From Yokenella regensburgei ATCC 49455 (GTDB taxonomy: Bacteria > Pseudomonadota > Gammaproteobacteria > Enterobacterales > Enterobacteriaceae): a stretch of DNA of 64,000 nt. Where the stretch lies: the NCBI RefSeq assembly GCF_000735455.1, contig NZ_JMPS01000038.1:1-64000 (forward strand). The letters run 5' to 3'. The position numbers and the translations under genes are program-made. Of the stretch, positions 59,775 to 64,000 are shown piece by piece (positions within the stretch are counted from its first letter, which is position 1; every line of letters begins with the position of its first letter). The notes below the pieces were generated by a model. It saw only the letters and a program-made list of their open reading frames with translations. It was not told where the DNA came from and searched no databases.

Positions 59775-61139
59775 TTGATTACACATATTAGCCCGCTTGG
59801 CTCTATGGATATGCTATCGCAGCTGGAAGTTGACATGCTAAAAAGCAACGCCAGCAGCGATTTGTATCAACTGTTTCGCAACTGCTCACTGGCTGTACTT
59901 AACTCCGGTAGTCTGACCGATAACAGTAAAGAGCTACTTTCTCGCTTCGAGAGTTTTGATATCAACGTGTTACGTCGTGAACGTGGCGTAAAACTGGAAC
60001 TTATCAATCCGCCGGAAGAGGCATTTGTCGACGGACGTATTATTCGCTCTTTGCAGGCCAACCTGTTCGCCGTACTGCGCGATATTTTGTTCGTTTACGG
60101 ACAAATTCATAACACCGTTCGCTTCCCGAATCTGGATCTCGAGAGCTCCACCCATATCACTAACCTGGTATTCTCGATTCTGCGTAACGCCCGTGCGCTG
60201 CACGTTGGCGAGGCACCGAGCATGGTGGTGTGCTGGGGTGGCCACTCTATCAACGAAAATGAGTACCTTTACGCCCGCCGCGTCGGAACCCAACTGGGCC
60301 TGCGCGAGCTGAATATCTGCACCGGCTGTGGTCCTGGTGCGATGGAAGCGCCGATGAAAGGTGCCGCCGTCGGTCACGCGCAGCAACGATACAAAGAAGG
60401 TCGTTTCATTGGTATGACCGAACCTTCTATCATTGCCGCCGAGCCGCCTAACCCGCTGGTGAACGAACTCATCATCATGCCGGACATCGAAAAACGCCTT
60501 GAGGCGTTTGTACGTCTGGCTCACGGGATAATCATCTTCCCGGGTGGGGTCGGAACCGCAGAAGAGTTGCTGTATCTGTTGGGTATTCTGATGAACCCAG
60601 CCAACAAAGACCAGGTACTGCCGCTCATCCTCACCGGCCCGAAAGAAAGCGCCGACTACTTCCGCGTACTCGATGAATTTATCGTTCATACGCTGGGGGA
60701 AAGCGCGCGTCGCCACTATCGCATTATCATCGACGATGCGGCAGAGGTTGCTCGCCAGATGAAGAAAGCCATGCCGCTGGTGAAAGAGAACCGCCGTGAT
60801 ACCGGTGATGCTTACAGCTTCAACTGGTCGATTCGTATTGCGCCGGACCTGCAACAGCCGTTTGAGCCGTCGCATGAGAATATGGCGAACCTGAAGCTCT
60901 ACCCCGACCAGCCGGTGGAAGTGCTGGCCGCCGACCTGCGCCGCGCCTTCTCTGGCATCGTGGCGGGGAACGTTAAACAGGTAGGCATTCAGGCGATTGA
61001 GAAGTATGGTCCGTACAAAATCCACGGTGACAGCGAAATGATGCGCCGCATGGACGATCTGCTGCAGGGATTTGTGGCTCAGCACCGCATGAAACTCCCG
61101 GGCTCTGCCTACATACCATGTTACGAGATTTGTTCCTGA
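59775..61139 (+). CDS. ppnN: PpnN (YgdH), pyrimidine/purine nucleotide 5'-monophosphate nucleosidase
   Basis: PpnN cleaves nucleotide monophosphates to base and ribose-5-phosphate and is bound by (p)ppGpp in E. coli. The 454-residue protein starts with TTG ([14 protein letters not shown]) after TAAGGAG, the same start as in E. coli. The LOG-family motif PGGVGTAEE and [13 protein letters not shown] are present. It lies in the same window as relA, the source of its regulator. Confidence 0.96.
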   Translation: MITHISPLGSMDMLSQLEVDMLKSNASSDLYQLFRNCSLAVLNSGSLTDNSKELLSRFESFDINVLRRERGVKLELINPPEEAFVDGRIIRSLQANLFAVLRDILFVYGQIHNTVRFPNLDLESSTHITNLVFSILRNARALHVGEAPSMVVCWGGHSINENEYLYARRVGTQLGLRELNICTGCGPGAMEAPMKGAAVGHAQQRYKEGRFIGMTEPSIIAAEPPNPLVNELIIMPDIEKRLEAFVRLAHGIIIFPGGVGTAEELLYLLGILMNPANKDQVLPLILTGPKESADYFRVLDEFIVHTLGESARRHYRIIIDDAAEVARQMKKAMPLVKENRRDTGDAYSFNWSIRIAPDLQQPFEPSHENMANLKLYPDQPVEVLAADLRRAFSGIVAGNVKQVGIQAIEKYGPYKIHGDSEMMRRMDDLLQGFVAQHRMKLPGSAYIPCYEICS

Positions 61140-61149
61140 TAACACCCTC

Positions 61150-61171
61150 AGGGCGGCGAAAAAGCCGCCCT
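61150..61171 (+). terminator. Terminator after ppnN
   Basis: Perfect 8-base arms AGGGCGGC and GCCGCCCT with a 6-base loop are followed by TCTCTTTTC, starting 11 bases past the stop. Confidence 0.8.
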
Positions 61172-61585
61172 TCTCTTTTCTTACCTAAACTTTCCGAAAC
61201 GACCAGTTATCATTCTGATAAAAGTTCTATTTATCACTAAAAAGCGTGATAAACCGTCTAAAAACGCCACTTCCGTCACTTTTCCCAGTTTAAAAATCGC
61301 TTTGCCATCAAGGCACTACCTCTGTATATCCCGTTTCCAGCGACATTTGCGCCAATAAAATTCTATGTGTTTTTAATTTTTAGGTTGATGGTCTAAGAAC
61401 AGACACATTGATAGTATAATATCGCAATTGAGATCGCGATCACTGATACATTGACAACTTGAATGTATCTTTCCGCCCATTAATAGTGACAGGTGAAAAC
61501 TACAAAAAAACCGTTGTTGAGCGGATTTTTAATCATTGTTAGCAGTTTATTAAATAGATTCGATTGATTCCTCCAGGAGATACAG
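61172..61585 (+). promoter_or_regulatory. sdaC upstream region with inverted repeat
   Basis: This AT-rich region contains no ORF. It holds perfect 8-base inverted arms TTTATCAC (61230-61237) and GTGATAAA (61246-61253), plus the CRP-like site listed separately. The promoter of sdaCB should lie between the CRP site and the start codon. Confidence 0.5.
61429..61444. promoter_or_regulatory. CRP-like site upstream of sdaC
   Basis: TGAGA-N6-TCACT matches 12 of 16 positions of the symmetric CRP site TGTGATCTAGATCACA, including the central ATC/GATC bases. It lies about 142 bases ahead of sdaC. CRP activation of sdaC is known in E. coli. Confidence 0.7.
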
Positions 61586-62875
61586 ATGGAAAACACTCAA
61601 ACCAGCACCATTGCTTCGGTAGAAACCCGAAGCGCATGGCGTAAAACGGACACCATGTGGATGCTGGGCCTTTACGGCACTGCTATCGGCGCGGGCGTTC
61701 TGTTCCTGCCGATTAACGCCGGTGTAGGCGGTATGATCCCGCTTATCATCATGGCAATCCTTGCTTTCCCGATGACGTTCTTCGCACACCGCGGCATGAC
61801 CCGCTTCGTGCTTTCCGGTAAAAACCCGGGCGAAGACATCACTGAAGTAGTTGAAGAACACTTTGGCGTTGGCGCAGGTAAAATCATCACCCTGCTGTAC
61901 TTCTTCGCTATCTACCCGATCCTGCTGGTTTACAGCGTGGCAATCACCAACACCGTAGACAGTTTCATCACCCACCAGCTGGGTATGACTGCTCCGCCGC
62001 GTGCTATCCTCTCCCTGATCCTTATCATCGGCATGATGACCATCGTGCGCTTCGGTGAGAAAATGATCGTTAAGGCGATGAGCATCCTGGTGTTCCCGTT
62101 CGTTATCGCTCTGATGCTGCTGGCGCTGTACCTGATCCCTGAGTGGAACGGTGCTGCACTGGAAACCCTGTCTTTCAGCAGCGCAGCATCTACCGGCAAA
62201 GGCCTGTGGCTGACCCTGTGGCTGGCTATCCCGGTGATGGTGTTCTCCTTCAACCACTCTCCGATCATCTCCTCCTTCGCGGTAGCGAAGCGTGAAGAGT
62301 ACGGCGACGGTGCAGAGAAAAAATGTTCCAGCATCCTGGCCCGCGCGCACATCATGATGGTTATTACCGTGATGTTCTTCGTGTTCAGCTGCGTACTGAG
62401 CCTCTCCCCGGCAGACCTGGCTGCGGCAAAAGATCAGAACATCTCTATCCTGTCTTACCTGGCAAACCACTTTAACGCACCGTTGATTGCGTGGATGGCT
62501 CCTATCATTGCGATGATTGCTATCACCAAATCCTTCCTCGGCCACTATCTGGGCGCACGTGAAGGCTTCAACGGTATGGTTATCAAGTCTCTGCGCGGTA
62601 AAGGCAAGACCATTGAAATCAACAAACTGAACAAAATCACCGCGCTGTTCATGCTGGTGACGACCTGGGCAGTAGCGACCCTGAACCCAAGCATCCTGGG
62701 TATGATTGAAACCCTGGGCGGCCCGGTTATCGCGATGATCCTGTTCCTGATGCCGATGTACGCGATTCAGAAAGTACCGGCAATGCGTAAATACAGCGGC
62801 CACATCAGCAACGCCTTCGTTGTTATCATGGGCCTCATCGCTATCTCCGCAATCTTCTACTCTCTGTTCAGCTAA
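61586..62875 (+). CDS. sdaC: SdaC, serine:H+ symporter
   Basis: This 429-residue inner-membrane carrier of the hydroxy/aromatic amino acid permease family has about eleven hydrophobic segments and the N-terminal signature [20 protein letters not shown]. It supplies serine to the deaminase SdaB encoded next. Its codon bias is strong. Confidence 0.97.
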   Translation: MENTQTSTIASVETRSAWRKTDTMWMLGLYGTAIGAGVLFLPINAGVGGMIPLIIMAILAFPMTFFAHRGMTRFVLSGKNPGEDITEVVEEHFGVGAGKIITLLYFFAIYPILLVYSVAITNTVDSFITHQLGMTAPPRAILSLILIIGMMTIVRFGEKMIVKAMSILVFPFVIALMLLALYLIPEWNGAALETLSFSSAASTGKGLWLTLWLAIPVMVFSFNHSPIISSFAVAKREEYGDGAEKKCSSILARAHIMMVITVMFFVFSCVLSLSPADLAAAKDQNISILSYLANHFNAPLIAWMAPIIAMIAITKSFLGHYLGAREGFNGMVIKSLRGKGKTIEINKLNKITALFMLVTTWAVATLNPSILGMIETLGGPVIAMILFLMPMYAIQKVPAMRKYSGHISNAFVVIMGLIAISAIFYSLFS

Positions 62876-62881
62876 TCCCCC

Positions 62882-62901
62882 GCGCCGCCTTCAGGCGGCG
62901 C
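62882..62901 (+). terminator. Intercistronic hairpin between sdaC and sdaB
   Basis: Perfect 8-base GC arms (GCGCCGCC and GGCGGCGC, loop TTCA) are followed by CAATCTTTT. It probably lets only part of the sdaC transcripts continue into sdaB. Confidence 0.6.
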
Positions 62902-62926
62902 CAATCTTTTCAGGAATGGACGCATT

Positions 62927-64000
62927 ATGATCAGCGTATTCGATATTTTCAAAATCGGCATTGGTCCTTCCAGCTCCCACACCGTTGGGCCAATGAAAGC
63001 GGGCAAGCAATTCACGGACGACCTGATTGCACGCGGGATCCTCAATGATGTAACCCGCGTAGTCGTCGACGTGTACGGCTCGCTCTCCCTGACCGGTAAA
63101 GGTCACCACACCGATATCGCCATTATCATGGGCCTGGCGGGTAACCTGCCGGACACCGTCGATATCGATGCTATCCCGGGCTTTATTCAGGACGTGAACA
63201 CTCACGGCCGACTGCTGCTGGCAAACGGTCAGCACGAAGTCGAGTTCCCGGTTGACCACTGCATGAACTTCCACACCGACAACCTTTCTCTGCATGAGAA
63301 CGGTATGCGCATCACTGCGCTTAGCGGTGAAAAAGTTGTTCACAGCAAAACCTATTACTCCATCGGCGGCGGCTTTATTGTCGACGAAGAACATTTTGGT
63401 CAGTCCAACAGCGCGCCGGTAGAAGTTCCTTACCCGTACAGCTCTGCGGCTGATCTGCAGCGCCACTGCCAGGAATCCGGACTGTCACTCTCCGGCCTGA
63501 TGATGAAGAACGAGCTGGCGCTGCACAGCAAAGAAGAGCTGGAACAGCACTTCGCCAGCGTCTGGGAAGTCATGCACAGCGGTATCGAGCGTGGCATCAC
63601 CACCGAAGGCGTGCTGCCGGGCAAGCTGCGCGTTCCGCGCCGTGCCGCCGCGCTGCGCCGCATGCTGGTAAGCCAGGACAAAACCACCAGCGATCCAATG
63701 GCGGTTGTTGACTGGATCAACATGTTTGCCCTCGCGGTAAACGAAGAGAACGCTGCCGGTGGCCGCGTAGTGACTGCACCGACTAACGGCGCCTGTGGCA
63801 TCGTTCCGGCCGTGCTGGCGTACTACGACAAGTTCATCCGTGAAGTGAACGCCAACTCACTGGCACGCTACATGCTGGTGGCAAGCGCTATCGGTTCACT
63901 GTACAAAATGAACGCCTCTATCTCTGGCGCAGAAGTCGGCTGTCAGGGTGAAGTCGGTGTTGCCTGCTCCATGGCGGCGGCAGGCCTGGCTGAACTGCTG
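62927..64000 (+). CDS. sdaB: SdaB, L-serine dehydratase, 3' end outside window
   Basis: SdaB deaminates L-serine to pyruvate with an oxygen-labile [4Fe-4S] cluster. The ATG at 62927 opens a frame of 358 codons that runs off the right edge; the family length is about 455. The N-terminal IGPSSSHTVGPMKAG and the central TAPTNGACGIVPAVLAYY are typical. The cluster cysteines of the C-terminal part lie beyond the edge. Confidence 0.96.
   Translation, partial: MISVFDIFKIGIGPSSSHTVGPMKAGKQFTDDLIARGILNDVTRVVVDVYGSLSLTGKGHHTDIAIIMGLAGNLPDTVDIDAIPGFIQDVNTHGRLLLANGQHEVEFPVDHCMNFHTDNLSLHENGMRITALSGEKVVHSKTYYSIGGGFIVDEEHFGQSNSAPVEVPYPYSSAADLQRHCQESGLSLSGLMMKNELALHSKEELEQHFASVWEVMHSGIERGITTEGVLPGKLRVPRRAAALRRMLVSQDKTTSDPMAVVDWINMFALAVNEENAAGGRVVTAPTNGACGIVPAVLAYYDKFIREVNANSLARYMLVASAIGSLYKMNASISGAEVGCQGEVGVACSMAAAGLAELL

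Noticed and set aside
59970-61145. 391-codon open frame antisense to ppnN
   Set aside because: It is a shadow of the well-conserved ppnN gene; the encoded sequence resembles no family and has no ribosome site.
61550-62803. 417-codon open frame antisense to sdaC
   Set aside because: Its composition (very rich in His, Asp, Gln and Arg) is what the complement of a strongly codon-biased membrane protein gene gives.

Overview
The window is one chromosomal stretch of an Enterobacteriaceae genome. The backbone order mutS, rpoS-nlpD-pcm-surE-truD-ispF-ispD-ftsB, cysCND, iap, cysHIJ, queD, the ygc cluster, queE, eno-pyrG-mazG-relA-rlmD, barA, yqcA-truC-yqcC, csrB, syd, queF, ppnN, sdaCB is that of E. 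coli and its relatives, and protein lengths match E. coli family members almost residue for residue. Gene content points to the Enterobacter / Lelliottia / Leclercia / Citrobacter side rather than E. coli itself: there is no CRISPR-Cas between iap and cysH, no mazEF between relA and mazG, a LysR-MFS-NTF2 module between mutS and rpoS, and a nanE-PTS-RpiR module before eno. The genus cannot be fixed from the sequence alone.

Positions 1 to about 7,980 are an AT-rich integrated element running off the left edge and abutting the 5' end of mutS. It carries a tyrosine recombinase next to mutS, a four-gene Qat-type anti-phage operon (KAP ATPase, QatB, QueC-like QatC, TatD-like QatD), a small helix-turn-helix gene and the 3' part of a DUF4238 gene. 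qatC carries a single-base insertion inside its zinc knuckle, so the defence system in this copy is probably inactive unless the base is a sequencing error.

Positions 7,985-28,640 hold mismatch repair (mutS), the divergent LysR/MFS module, the stationary-phase sigma factor with its usual upstream genes, isoprenoid and division genes, and the sulfate assimilation regulon split into cysDNC and cysJIH, with iap between them.

Positions 28,938-40,725 hold queD, queE and the poorly understood ygc cluster. The cluster encodes two transporters, a sugar-type kinase, a short-chain dehydrogenase, an FAD dehydrogenase, both electron-transfer-flavoprotein subunits, an ETF:quinone reductase-like protein with its ferredoxin, and YgcP, a relative of the glycerol-3-phosphate antiterminator GlpP. 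The divergent control region between ygcW and yqcE is the most interesting item in the window. Two consensus CRP sites sit in the middle, and each outgoing leader RNA carries an intrinsic terminator just ahead of the first start codon. Each terminator is preceded and overlapped by the same 25-base sequence (20 of 25 identical). This looks like an undescribed pair of transcription attenuators, with YgcP as the obvious candidate antiterminator.

Positions 40,774-64,000 hold a putative N-acetylmannosamine-type PTS module, an orphan NAD-dependent thioester-reductase-like gene, eno-pyrG, mazG, relA, rlmD, barA, the small RNA csrB with its UvrY-type upstream site, queuosine and nucleotide genes, and the serine uptake/deaminase operon sdaCB, cut by the right edge.
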